Positions 21,716 to 31,985 of a stretch of DNA of 64,000 nucleotides are shown in pieces. The DNA lies in NCBI GenBank assembly GCA_963931925.1, contig OZ007580.1, forward strand, positions 4,534,629 through 4,598,628, in the 5' to 3' direction. Under the pieces are notes generated by a model. It did not search any database. It was not told where the DNA came from and saw nothing but the letters and a program-made list of their open reading frames with translations. Made by a program: the position numbers and the translations under genes. Every line of letters starts with the position of its first letter. The first letter of the stretch is position 1. This stretch comes from Onchidella celtica (Eukaryota; Mollusca; Gastropoda; Systellommatophora; Onchidiidae).

Positions 21716-22462
21716 GATTATCTATTGTACCGTGGCGTAGTGGGTCTTGGGATAGACGTTCAAGATGTATGTAGTGCAAGGAAAAAGTACTACACATGGT
21801 GCGCACAATGATTCAGCACACGCAAGATATTTCGACCAATGGCTATGCTTTAAATCAGACACACCTCCAGACAGTCTGACGCGACCACCTAGCCGATCGC
21901 GACATGACTTGATCTCACGCGATGGTCGCTCGAGACTAAACGTCGCGTCGCATATAAGGAGATGGCTTCTCACAAATCTTACTCGATTGATTTTGGAGCG
22001 ACAACAATCGCGAGCGACTCAATGTCGCGTCGCGCATAAGGATACGTAGGCTAAGTGGGTCCGGACAGACAAGATGGTGGATATGCGCATTCTACCCATA
22101 GGAGTGTTACCAGACTTTCGCACCCAGATTATACAAAGTTATGTGTGCACCCATGCACACAGAAGCAAATCAACAACTTGTTTTATTGTCTTAAAAAAAA
22201 TACTTTTAATGATGAACAATGTAATGCCAAATAAACCATGCTTAATCTGATGTTACATCACCCATTTCTTTTTCCTTTAGTTCTTTGTAATCATCTTCTA
22301 TAATGAAACGTTTACTTTCGTGTATTAGACCGTGCTTGGTTTTGATGTAAGAACCTGTGGCAAATTCCATGGACTGGAAGCTCCACATTTCTCAAGTAGA
22401 AAATAAAGACAGAAATGCACCGAAGCAATGTTCCCTCAAACTTTCATTTTTAGTGGTCACCT

Positions 22463-23550
22463 CACCTGTCACCTGTCGGCTTCATCGTCATCGATGTTAG
22501 CTGCTACAGTGGATGTCACGACAAAATCTCCTCCACCCAATCCTGTCCTTAGCTTTCCTAGTTAGTTCACTTATTTCCAGCTGGCTGACTTTCTTGATGT
22601 TATCGTGATATGTAATGGGTGGTCTTCCTTGTTTTCTCTTTGTTTCTGTCTTTCCTTGAAGGATTGATATCATAAGGGCCGTGCTTTTGTTTCGGGCCGC
22701 GTGGCCGATGTATGCAAGTCTTCTTTTATTTATTTCAGGTGTTATTCTTCTGGTGGTGGCAAGCTGTTCTAAGATGCTTGTATTTGTTCTCCTTTCTGTC
22801 CAACTTATTCTGAGTAGCCTTCTGTAAAGCCACATTTCAGCTGCCTCCAATCTTGTCATGTCTGCCTTTCCGAGTGTCCAGGCTTCACAACCATATAGTA
22901 GGACTGGCCAGATCAAGCACTTAAGTATGTTCACTTTGAGGTCCGTTGGTGTGCCTCTATCCTTCCAAATGTTGTTTAGTTGAACCATTCCGTGTTCTGC
23001 CATTCCCATCCTTGTTTTTATGTCCTTTGAGCAGCTTCCATCTTGCGACCTATGTGATCCCAGGCATTTGAAATCAGTCACTTTTTCCAGTGCCGTCCTG
23101 TTTACCAGTATCTCCTGGTGCCCATGGTGCCCCGCTCCAGCATGCATGACCCTCGTTTTCCCAGCATTTAGGTGTAGGCCTGCTGTCTTGCCCGCCCCAT
23201 CCACTCTGTGCAACACTCTTTTCATGCTGGTGATGTTATCTGAAATAAGAGCTGTGTCATCAGCGTAGCGAAGGTTTGTGATGTCTCGGCCTCCGATCCC
23301 TATTCCCACATTTTCTATGTCTGCGTTTCTCATGATCTGCTCAGTATAAACACTGAAAAGATGAGGTGAAAGTATGCAACCCTGTCTGACTCCTTTCTCA
23401 ATGTTGAAATATGGACAGTTCTCATTGTTCCATCTAATCGTTGCCTTTTGTTCGTGGTATAGTGCAGCGATGAGGGTCACAAGGTGTTTCGGGAATCCCA
23501 TCTCAACCATTATATCGAACAGGTGATGGTGCCTAACGCCGTCGAACGCA
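22463..23550 (-). mobile_element. 5'-truncated LINE insertion (segment A only)
   Basis: Minus-strand non-LTR retrotransposon; the 5' end is cut off inside the reverse transcriptase at about 23550. The 3' end lies near 22465 after a short GACAGGTGACAGGTGAGGTG-like tail. Segments B and C have continuous sequence here (TTTTTAGTAGTCATCCTG), so the insertion is confirmed by an empty site. Confidence 0.85.
22497..23510 (-). pseudogene. LINE reverse transcriptase C-terminal part
   Basis: 337 codons open from the first Met; coding sense extends a little upstream (FDGVRHHHLF). Motifs in order: GVRQGCILSPHLF, LRYADDTALI (catalytic YADD), LHLNAGKTRVM, FKCLGS, LLYGCEAWTL, LLRISW and RLAYIGHAARNK. The endonuclease and fingers are missing through 5' truncation, so it cannot be autonomous. 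Open across its length, so probably young. Clade not assigned with confidence. Confidence 0.85.
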
Positions 23551-24439
23551 TAAAAATCTTATTTTGAGCAATATTTGTTTTCCTGTGAACGCTTTTTCAT
23601 TTTTCGCCTTTTGAGGAATATTCCAGTGAGCGGCCATTATAGGTAGTTTCGTTATTTGGCGAATGTAAAAACGTAGGTGTAAACAGAAACAATTAGCCAA
23701 GAGATTGTGTTCGTAATTTTCAAAAAGTTGAATTATTAATTACTGCACTATTTTAGGTAACCTTCCTCTTGTAAACTCACTAACTTTATTTCTGCACTAG
23801 TTACAAAAGGTGTGAGTTCGCGCTCTTGTGCAGAAATTAGAGGGAGCATTGCATTCAAGTAACGAATAGGCGTGTAAAAACGTGAAAATGCATTTATGCG
23901 GCCAAAGAGGCAATGAAATTATGAGAATGCGACCAAAGACAATGTCTATTTACGTAAGACAAAAATTTAGCTTGGAAAAGCTCACAAAGTCATCTGCTTT
24001 AAAGACAGACTCTCAACAATATATTATCTACTGCAAATTGTGTTGATGTTTGCTGTCAATAGTAACACAATGAAAAAGTTTGTCTAAGAGCATCTAAGTT
24101 TGCACCGGTGTTTGCATCCATGAATTCAGTATCATTTCTTTTCAAGTTTGTGACCACAGGAAATTATCAACTTGAAAAATAAAACATGTTCACACTTCCA
24201 CGTCATGGAGCAAAATATAAATAAATAAACACAAATTAACTCGGTCTAAAGTTAACAAACATTAATTTTTTTCTTCAGTTTCTATGTAACCACAAGCTAA
24301 AGTACCATTTTTGTTAATGTTAATGTAATGGGATACAACCTGGAAACGGGAATTGGAAAGACAGTTGACCACCATACAGCACAATAATAACTTCAACAAA
24401 TTCACTGTGTTGATAATCATATCATTGTTCCATGGGGAA
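23551..24439. other. segment A sequence, mostly absent from B and C
   Basis: The first ~85 bp align with segments B and C (TTTTCCTGTGAAC). The rest up to about 24430 has no counterpart there and no recognised feature. Confidence 0.5.
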
Positions 24440-24870
24440 ACATAATTTTGTGTTCGATGTAACCAAAGATACTAGAAACGATAAGATGAGACACTCCCTT
24501 CTTTGTACCTCTAAAAATTTGTGCACACAATTTTGCGCATATTGATCGGGGGGCGGGGTCCACGACGCATAGCAGGAAAAGCGTGCTTGATATAATGGTA
24601 AAATAATGATGCAAATTTGTGACAGCGCTACTGCCACTAAAAAAAAAAAAGCCAGTTTTCCCACAGCGATGCCGGTTATATATACAAAATAAGTGACATT
24701 AATAGCTGAGCAGTGAACGAAATACAATATTTTCCCTCTTTGGCGTTGTAAAATACGGCACTATCCACGACTTCCGTGTATTCGCCACTGGGTGGCGTTG
24801 TGAAATCTGTGCACGCCAGACGCGCTGGCTGTCGCATCTTATTGTGTCCAGTATCTTTGATGTTTAACAT
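24440..24870 (+). repeat. dispersed ~430 bp repeat, copy 1
   Basis: Aligns in the same orientation with 39840-40262: AAGATGAGACAC, TGATATAATGGTAAA/CGATATAATGATAAA and GTGAAATCTGTGCACGCCA occur in both. No coding sense. Confidence 0.7.
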
Positions 24871-25623
24871 TTATCGGGTAGAAGTGCCTTCATCACATTT
24901 CCTCTTCATATTACTGAGATAACAAAAGAACTGTACCGGGGTAACTGCCTCTTTACAAAACTTATGATTAAAAAACCAGACCTATGTGATTGTAAACACT
25001 GACTAGCAGAGCATTAGACATTGACTTGCAGAGTATTTTCACGTTATGATTATGTATTAAAGATTTACCATTCAGTGTACAGCAGATAATTTGGTTCCTT
25101 CGATTTGTCTATAAAAATAATGTAATTTGACAGATGAGTCTGTTTAGAAAAACGATTGATGAAAAAAATTTAACAATAATAATAATTAAAAAAATGACAT
25201 GGAAGACAAGTAATTGAAAGTCATTCGGTATGAGAGAAATAGGCTGGTGTTTTTAACTTTACTCAAACACTAAAACAAAATTGCAAATTGTCATCACCAT
25301 CACACATCTAATCATTTCTCTTGGAATAAAGATCATACATGATGTAGTTTGAAATAAATTTGGTTTATAGCACTCCTCTGTACAAAAAAAAAAAAAAAAA
25401 AGTTGAACATGGTATCCAGACTTTTAGATACTGTATTTTCCCGTCCAAATTAGCAGATTCAAGGTATGAAAGACACCGACAGTCCACCGACCCATCGCTC
25501 GAGCAAATAAAATATCTGAAGACGTCTTGATGTTGAAGTCCCACATTCTTCTTTTTGTCAGCTTAAAGTAATCTCCCCGCCCGGCACTCTTCAGTCAAGG
25601 TGCGTCACATCCTGGCTGATGGA
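24871..25623. other. segment A, downstream/3' UTR region of membrane gene A
   Basis: Conserved in B and C beyond the stop codon of the membrane-protein gene (for example GTGCGTCACATCCTGGCTGA near 25600), so it probably holds the 3' UTR. In B and C an AATAAA lies about 380 nt past the stop (51572-51577 in B); copy A has GGTAAA at that place. Confidence 0.45.
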
Positions 25624-25641
25624 TCACTCTTCTGTGATACA
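25624..25641 (-). CDS. membrane gene A exon 4 (residues 117-121) with stop
   Basis: Acceptor attcttttcag, then CITEE and TGA. Copies B and C have CITQD and TAA at the equivalent site with the same acceptor. An 805 bp element is inserted 24 nt upstream of the acceptor side. Confidence 0.8.
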   Translation of the reverse strand, partial: CITEE

Positions 25642-28600
25642 CTGAAAAGAATGATAAACAGCATTTGTGAGGCACCCTAGGAGAACCAGTCATGATGCCA
25701 AAATTTCGCAGTTGGAGTTACTGGCACCACCATGCAGCAGAGGTTTTGCAGAGCATTTTGCTTTTTAAATGTTTGAAATATCTTCACTAGAACCAAAGTT
25801 ATGACATTTTAAAGATACAAAACACCCGGATGTTAGGCTACAAAATGAGAAAATCGCGTCTAAAGTTGACACATTTATTTTCATATATTTTGAGGTGTTT
25901 TTCGCACCAGGAAAGCGAAATAATGTCATTATTTGAGTTTATAATCATCCCAAAACTCAAATATTCAGTAGAGGTAAACATTTCAAGCAACCTGGGACCT
26001 TTTTTGCACAATGTCAAGTCAAAACAGATGTTTTGCTAGACCCAGCTCTATCCACAGACTAATAAAATACCCAGACTGGATGATCCCATTGTGTGACGTC
26101 ACAAAACAGAGAAAGGTCATGAACCATCCGCCACATTAGGTTTACGGTAACGACCGACGCTTCAGCATAGCTACAATTTTGAATGACACCATTTTGACGC
26201 GCCCACTGAACGCGGAAGTTTGGTTCCGCACCAAGAAATTAATACATGTACAACCAGTCTTGACAAATAAAAAGGAAATTTCTATTGCAGATAGAACGAG
26301 AATCGGAATTTCCCGAGTGGCGGCCATGTTGATTATACGGTCGCCGCTCGGGAAATTCCGTAAAAAAACGACACAGCCCGAAGCTCGTGTTTCCGGTCTG
26401 GTTAATTCATTAGTCTGGGCTCAGTACTAAGATTTTTGCAACTAGACGAGTTTTCTCAGGCAGCCTCACATTGGGTAAATAAGACTTAAAGGCTTAGGGT
26501 GTTTTCAAACGCCTCTAACGTAACTTTATCTCTGTGGGTAGGTGAACAAATCCACCTAATTCATTCACTAGCTGACCAGAGGAAGATAAATCTTGCTAAT
26601 TGTTATCTTTCTATCAAGCCTAAACAAGAGGCAAAGAATGAAATTTCAGATTATACTTGTCAAAAATGCGTTGTTTGTTTGTTTGTAGTTGTGTTTTTTT
26701 TTGTTTTTTTTTGCGGCTCAAAAACATTGTAAATAAATAAGATTAAAGACAACATTTTGTCTAAAATGGTCGTATCCACGTAATTTATCGTCAAAATGTG
26801 CGGCAGAACTCAAAGTGGATTTGAAAGGGCATGCGAGTTTCAAGGGCATTTTTTTTTTTTTTCTAATCATGTATGTCATTGTCAACTGTTCATTCATGAT
26901 GCGAGATCGCAACAGGTACAAGTTTAAGATACGCTTGAGTTGAATCCTTTACAGGCTGAGATTCCGGTTACATTTCGACTATCTCCTTTTATCCTTCCCT
27001 CTGCTCCCCTCATCTTAACCTCCAGCACTCCATCTCAGCTTCTACAGGCCTTCTCCATTGTGTGTCAAAATATCAAGCGGGTTCGGTGTGTAATTTGTAA
27101 GTATTACTAAAAAAAAAAAAAAAAAGAAAGTCGTATCTATAAAAGCTATAAGCATATGAAATATCAGTGATAAATATCTCACAAGTTGGGGGAAGGGAGG
27201 TCCTTGGGATTTTAAGAGGCCGAAACGAAGACTCACAAATGGAAGAATGTTCTGAATGTTAGGATTTATAGGAATCGACGTCGTCGTCAGCAAGGGCGGG
27301 GATGGAAGGCGATCCTGCAATGTCACTTGGTAACGCGTTTCTCTCATACTAAAAATGTCCTCCTTCTCCTTGTTTTCAAACTTTCCCCCCCGAGCATTTC
27401 TAACTCTACAAAGAAGCTGCTGCACCATAAGACATTACAGCAACTGGTCAGACACTGAGCTTTCTGGGAGCGAAAACTTCAGAAATTACGGTCTTTGCAT
27501 GTTTGTTTTGATAAGAATTGACAATAGCGATCAGTGGACATATTCGAATTCCACATTGAAACTATCCACTGGACTCATGAGCCCATTAGAATTGCACATA
27601 GAAATACCCAATGGACTCACACAATTTGCTTGAAGAAATATCCAGTGGACTCATATCAACGAGTCTATTAGGGTTACACATAGAAATACCCAATGGACTC
27701 ATACTATTTATTTGCTTGAAGAACTACCCAGTGGACTCATTATCCAATGGGCCCTTTAGAGCTGCGCACGGAGATACCCAATGGACTCATACTATTTGCA
27801 CACTATCCAGTGGACGTATTATCCAATGAGCCCCTTGGACTTACATACAGAAATACCCAATGGACCCATAAGATTTGCGTAGAGAACTATCCAGTGGACC
27901 CATTATCCAACGGAGTCTTCAGAATTACACATAAATATATCCAGAAAACTGTTTGGAATAGCACAGAAATATGGAATGGACTCATTATCCCAAGGCGACA
28001 TCAGAATTACACATAGACATAATATATCCAATGGAATCATTATCCAACGGACTGATTAGATACACACAGAAGTAACCAGTGAACTTATTGGAATAACACA
28101 GAAATATCCAACAGAATCATTGTCCAAGGGACTCATAAGAATTAGACAAGGAAAAATCCAGTGGACCCATTATCCATTATTCAGAAATCTCCAATGGACT
28201 CATCAGAATTTATACATATAAATATGCAATGGACATTGGAAATACACACAGAAATATCCAGCGGACTCATTTAACTTACACAGAAACATATCCAATGAAC
28301 TCATTAAAATTACATACAGACATCCCCGATGCACCTGTTAAAAATTACACAGACAAACATGCAATGAACATTGGAACTAACATACAAATATCTAATGGAC
28401 TCATTGAAATTACACCACAGACATATTGAATGGACTGATTATCCGAAGGACTCATTAACCCTGTAAGTGTCAATGTAAACTAATGCAGTGTCAAGATGTT
28501 CGTGTTGGCAGTGATGCTTCGTGATATTTCAACCATTTTCAAACTTTGATAACAAAAAAAATAAATAAAAAATGGATGTAGTTTCGCTTCGAAATGGAAG

Positions 28601-30887
28601 TTCAGAAGTTAGTTTCAGTAAATGAAAACATGGATTTTATGGTACGGGCGGGTTACACATCCATTTACGGTAACTGAAACAATCAGATCTGCCCAAGCAG
28701 TTAAAGAACCGCCTCTGGCTGATCTCATCAGCCTTCTGACACTTTTAATGTCAAAAGAACACACAGAAATACCCAAATGGACTTACCAGAATGATCCACA
28801 CTATAACCCATGGCCAGAAAAAGAGCGAGATAAGACAGTGGAGGGCGTGGTTAACCCCTCGCCTGGTAGGATGAGATACAACATTTGTTGTAGTCAGTGA
28901 ATACAATGGGTTCAGTTGTGATGTATATATTATATATCATGTATACGTTCATACACCTGAAGTCGGAGAAATAAGATTAAGATGATAACATTTTGACATA
29001 ATATTAATAATAATAGTAATAATAATTAGAAGAAGACTAATGATAGTTAAGTAAAATGTTAGAATACTGTATAAACAGCGATAATTTTAACAACAACAAC
29101 AACAACAACAACAACGACAAGAACAAAAATAAAAATAATAATGACAACAAATGTGCTACTGGTGAATTACCTTTCTACCACAATGGTGGTTGGTGCTACT
29201 GTCGGTGGTCCTCCAACTACCACAACATTATTGCTGGTTGACTGGGGACAAACAAAGTAGCACAATACACATTAGCTGGTGGACAGATACGTGCACTGAC
29301 AGGCTGATGTCACACGGATAAATGGAGCGACCGGGGGGGGGGGGGAGGGAATAGATGGATGGATGGATGGGTGGATGGGTGAATGGACGGATAGATAGAT
29401 CGGTGGGTGGAAAGATACATGGATGGATGGATGGGTGGGTGGATGGGTGAATGGACGGATGGATAGATCGGTGGGTGGAAAGATACATGGATGGATGGAC
29501 GGATGGATGGGTGGATGGGCGGATGGATGGATGGGTGTGTGAATGGACTGATGGATGAATAGGTGGATGGAAAGATGGGTGGATGTATGGATGGATGGGT
29601 GAATGGACGGAAGGATGGGTGGATGGGTGGATAAAAAGATGGGTGGATGGATGGATGGATGGAAACGGAGAGAATGAGTACAATATGTAAAAGAAGATTC
29701 AGATCAGTCCTCCGACTTCATAGTTCACATTGCATAGATTCTTCTTCTCCCCCCCCCCCCTCTCTCCCTTTTACTTCAAGACAAGTTTAACAGGACACTG
29801 ACAAATGGCCACATGTCCCACTTAAGGGGTGATACACACACCAAGGCTGGTGTAGGAGCCAGGCTGATGGCTCGCCGTCAATGAATTATGCATCACACTA
29901 ATACACCAGGCTTAACTTATAGGTGGCGAACCACCAGTCTGGCCCCTACACCAACCTTGGTCCGTTTCACCACCCCCCCCCCCCCAACAGCGCGTGTTCT
30001 ATTAGAAAGTAGCTGTTGCCGGCGATGTCTATTTTCAAGGTATTGTTCGTCTACATATCCATGCGACAATAGCAACAACACTTCGCCACCACCGTTACGG
30101 AGATCACTTTTCTCACCACCATCACTTGTATCACCACCATCAATACCATCAGTATCACCACCGCCATGACTACCGCCCCTACCACCACCGCCATCACCAC
30201 CATCAATACTACCACCACTACTATCATCACTACCGCTATCACCGCCACCCTCATCACCAGCACCACCATCACCATTACCACAATCAATACTACCATCACC
30301 ACTATTACCATTATCACCACCATCAATGCTACTACCACCACCACCATCACAACCATCAATACTGACCCCACCATTACCACCACCATCGTCTTCACCACCA
30401 CTAACATCACCACCACCATCATCACCGTCAAAACTGCCACCGCCATCACCATTACCACTACCAACACCATCATCACCAGTATCGTCTCCACCATCAATAC
30501 TACCACCACCATCACGCCCCCTTGCCATCACCACCACCATCGCTACCACCATCACCACCACCATCATCTTTATTATCATCACCATCACCACCACCACCGC
30601 CACCACAACTTCCATACCGTGTACAAAAACACGATCTAAAATCTAAACAACAAAAGAGAAGACACACAACACACACACAAAATTACCTGTTGTTGTTGGG
30701 AGAAGTTCTGACCAGGGGGAGGGTAGTATCCTCCAGGTGGGGGGCCGTAACCGTATCCTCCTTGAGGTGGGGGGTAACCGCCTTGAGGTGGAGGAAAGCC
30801 GCCCTGTTGTGGGGGGTAGCCCCCCTGAGGTGGAGGATAGCCGCCCTGTTGTGGACTGTATGGTGGTGGATTTCCTTTAGCGTCCAT
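25624..30887 (-). CDS. proline/glycine-rich PPPY single-pass membrane protein, copy A
   Basis: Four coding exons on the minus strand: 30687-30887, 29171-29241, 28787-28862, 25624-25641; 366 nt, 121 aa. All junctions are GT-AG and phase-consistent, and the same four exons occur in copies B and C, which is the main evidence. Residues 1-67 are PPPY (7-10) plus GGYPPPQ-type heptads, disordered and likely cytoplasmic; PPxY is a WW-domain ligand of NEDD4-type ligases. Residues 68-91 are Val-rich (NVVVVGGPP). Residues 94-99 read VNHALH, followed by a hydrophobic helix (about 98-117, with [12 protein letters not shown]). The end is CITEE. No signal peptide. BRI3- and LITAF-type proteins have similar proline-rich N-termini, but I cannot place it in either; function unknown. 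Confidence 0.8.
25666..26470. mobile_element. 805 bp TIR element in intron 3 of membrane gene A
   Basis: Termini TGTGAGGCACCCTAG and (reverse-complemented) TGTGAGGCTGCCTGA; AACCAGTC/AACTCGTC follow a few bases later. Segments B and C are continuous here (AGCATTTTGGGTAAAT). A stretch near 26190-26240 recurs inverted at 47030-47090 (CGGAACCAAACTTC). No coding capacity; superfamily unassigned. Confidence 0.65.
26471..27544. other. intron 3 of membrane gene A, conserved non-coding
   Basis: Aligns with 50200-51150 (inverted) and 57030-58150. Contains poly-T and poly-A runs. No exon-like segment seen. Confidence 0.55.
27545..28470. repeat. ~45-50 bp minisatellite, copy A
   Basis: Diverged units built around CCAATGGACTCAT, ATCCAGTGGAC and AATTACACATAGAAATA. 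The same satellite fills the equivalent intron in B (49480-50180, inverted) and C (58150-61460, split by two LTRs). Confidence 0.85.
28787..28862 (-). CDS. membrane gene A exon 3 (residues 91-116), transmembrane
   Basis: Acceptor catcctaccag, donor ATTCTG|gtaagt, 76 nt, the same size in all copies. Encodes [12 protein letters not shown] then [13 protein letters not shown]. Confidence 0.9.
28980..29145. repeat. AT-rich AAT/AAC microsatellite
   Basis: AATAATAAT and CAACAACAA runs between exons 3 and 2 of copy A; equivalents at 49085-49260 and 62900-63090. Confidence 0.75.
29171..29241 (-). CDS. membrane gene A exon 2 (residues 68-90)
   Basis: Acceptor tttgtccccag, donor GAAAG|gtaatt, 71 nt, leaves 2 nt for the next codon. 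Encodes [13 protein letters not shown] then APTTIVVE. Confidence 0.8.
29345..29665. repeat. GGAT/GGGT tetranucleotide array
   Basis: Tandem TGGA/TGGG tetranucleotides in intron 1 of membrane gene A. It creates a long minus-strand frame rich in HPS that is not a gene. Homologues: 48650-48905 and 63295-63545. Confidence 0.9.
30105..30605. repeat. (CAC/CAT)n trinucleotide array
   Basis: Trinucleotide tract in intron 1 of membrane gene A; open in several frames only because of its composition. Homologues: 48060-48250 and 63925-64000. Confidence 0.9.
30687..30887 (-). CDS. membrane gene A exon 1 coding part (residues 1-67)
   Basis: ATG at 30887; ends QQQQ|gtaatt, phase 0. A pyrimidine-rich acceptor (tttctgcccctag) at 30916-30918, also present upstream of copy B, implies a separate non-coding first exon further upstream and a 28 nt 5' UTR piece here. 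Confidence 0.85.
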
Positions 30888-30918
30888 CTCTTACCTGAAT
30901 GACCTTAATTGAGTACTA

Positions 30919-31440
30919 GGGGCAGAAAGAGAAAAAAGTATGTCAGAAATTTAAGACATTTTCAAATGTGCCTGTTGGTAGCGGACCTCAGTCTAGTTAC
31001 ATAGCTGGATAGAGAAAAAACAAAACAAAACAAAACTGGGTGTGTTCAGTGTTCATCTATACCTTACTATTAGTTCCTCAGCCGATTGACTGTAAGTTAC
31101 ACAGTTGGTTGCTTGGTTAATTTATTCCTCAGTTAGTTGCTTGGTTAGTTCTTCAGTTGGTTGGCTAGTTCATGTGACTGGTTAATCGCTGGGTTGATGT
31201 TTTGCCTGCTTGTCTTGTTTCTTGCGCAATTTTTGTTGCTGAACGATTTGGCTAGATGATAATATGGTATAAGTACCTGATAAACCCAGTCTTCAGTAAT
31301 CTGATAAAGCGATTTATGATAGGAAATAGACATTGTGTAATGAACGATAACTTCTTTTCTTCCCGGGAGAACTATTGCCGCCTTAAGTTTTTTTTTGACT
31401 TCCCAATTGAAATCACAACAATGTACAGTATTCGTTAAGT
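30919..31440. other. upstream region of membrane gene A
   Basis: Aligns inverted with 46676-47653. It likely holds the non-coding first exon and promoter; no TATA box assigned. TTGGTTGGCTAGTT-type repeats lie near 31100-31180. Confidence 0.5.
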
Positions 31441-31985
31441 CTAAAGGTTAGCTGGACTGAGAAATTTGCGTATCTCGATAATTTTGCTGCTAAAAATAAC
31501 TTGGATCAAGGTGTTGTTTACATCAAAGTGTATGCTGACGAACTTCCACAGCAAGTAGGGTGAAACGATTATGATTGGGGCTAGTTTAAAACGTACTTCC
31601 TGGACGATTGGCGAAACTTCTTAGAAAACGGCAAATTAGAATCAGTGAATCAGTAATTGTGATCTCAAGTCTTCGAATTTTTTCTATTGTCAGGGGAGCA
31701 GTCTGGCCTACCGCCGAGCTTATTAAAACATGCTTTCTTCGTTATCTTGGCTGGCATTATTACAGTAATGTAAACCGTGGGAATTTAATGCTGCACCGGA
31801 AAAATGCAGACAAAATACCGAAACATGACACGGGAGACGTTTCTCCAGAGGGCATTTCTTTCGCCAAATCGCGAAATTAGGCGGCTGAGTTAGCAAGAAT
31901 TGAAAGACACCGCCTCAGCCAAAGATAGTGTGCATGTCTGTTTACTGTGGTTTGTCCATATTTCTGGGCTGATTGATACTATTTA
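31441..31985. other. no gene recognised
   Basis: Single-copy-looking sequence between segment A and the Harbinger pair. Confidence 0.5.

Larger units (their letters stand above)
19943..22055. mobile_element. nested TIR element with ~50 bp near-identical termini
   Basis: Left terminus CTTAGCCTACATATCCTTAT and right terminus (reverse-complemented) CTTAGCCTACGTATCCTTAT; the match continues through GCGCGACGCGACATT. A weaker inverted match continues to about 20190 and 21730 (AAGACCCACTACG on both sides). No clear target duplication. The interior holds a LINE fragment and a two-copy tandem repeat. Superfamily not assigned. Confidence 0.65.
19642..22097 (+). mobile_element. THAP-bearing DNA transposon remnant with a nested insertion
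   Basis: Ends GGTAGAATGCGCAT and ATGCGCATTCTACCC with ATA (or TA) outside both ends. Segments B and C have the uninterrupted site (ATAACTAAAGGAG in C), which confirms the insertion. A plus-strand frame from 19751 reads MPAGCIAVDCC and then KLVRFPTL, matching the start of a THAP zinc finger (M-P-x-x-C, FP). THAP domains occur in P, Kolobok and ISL2EU transposons; the short duplication argues against P (8 bp) and Kolobok (TTAA). The frame is broken by the nested element. Confidence 0.65.
19555..31440 (+). repeat. duplicated segment A
   Basis: One of three related segments. A and C have the same orientation; B (46676-53686) is inverted. Shared landmarks in order: a CGCACCCAG motif near 22120, a polyadenylation-side region near 25500, exon 4, a roughly 50 bp minisatellite, exon 3, exon 2, a GGAT microsatellite, a CAC/CAT microsatellite and exon 1. 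A carries extra insertions absent from B and C: a THAP-type element, a LINE, about 0.8 kb near 23640-24430 and an 805 bp TIR element. Confidence 0.85.

Noticed and set aside
29228-30615. Long minus-strand frames rich in His/Pro/Ser and Gly/Asp
   Set aside because: They follow the GGAT and CAC/CAT arrays and are open in several frames at once; they lie in intron 1 of membrane gene A.
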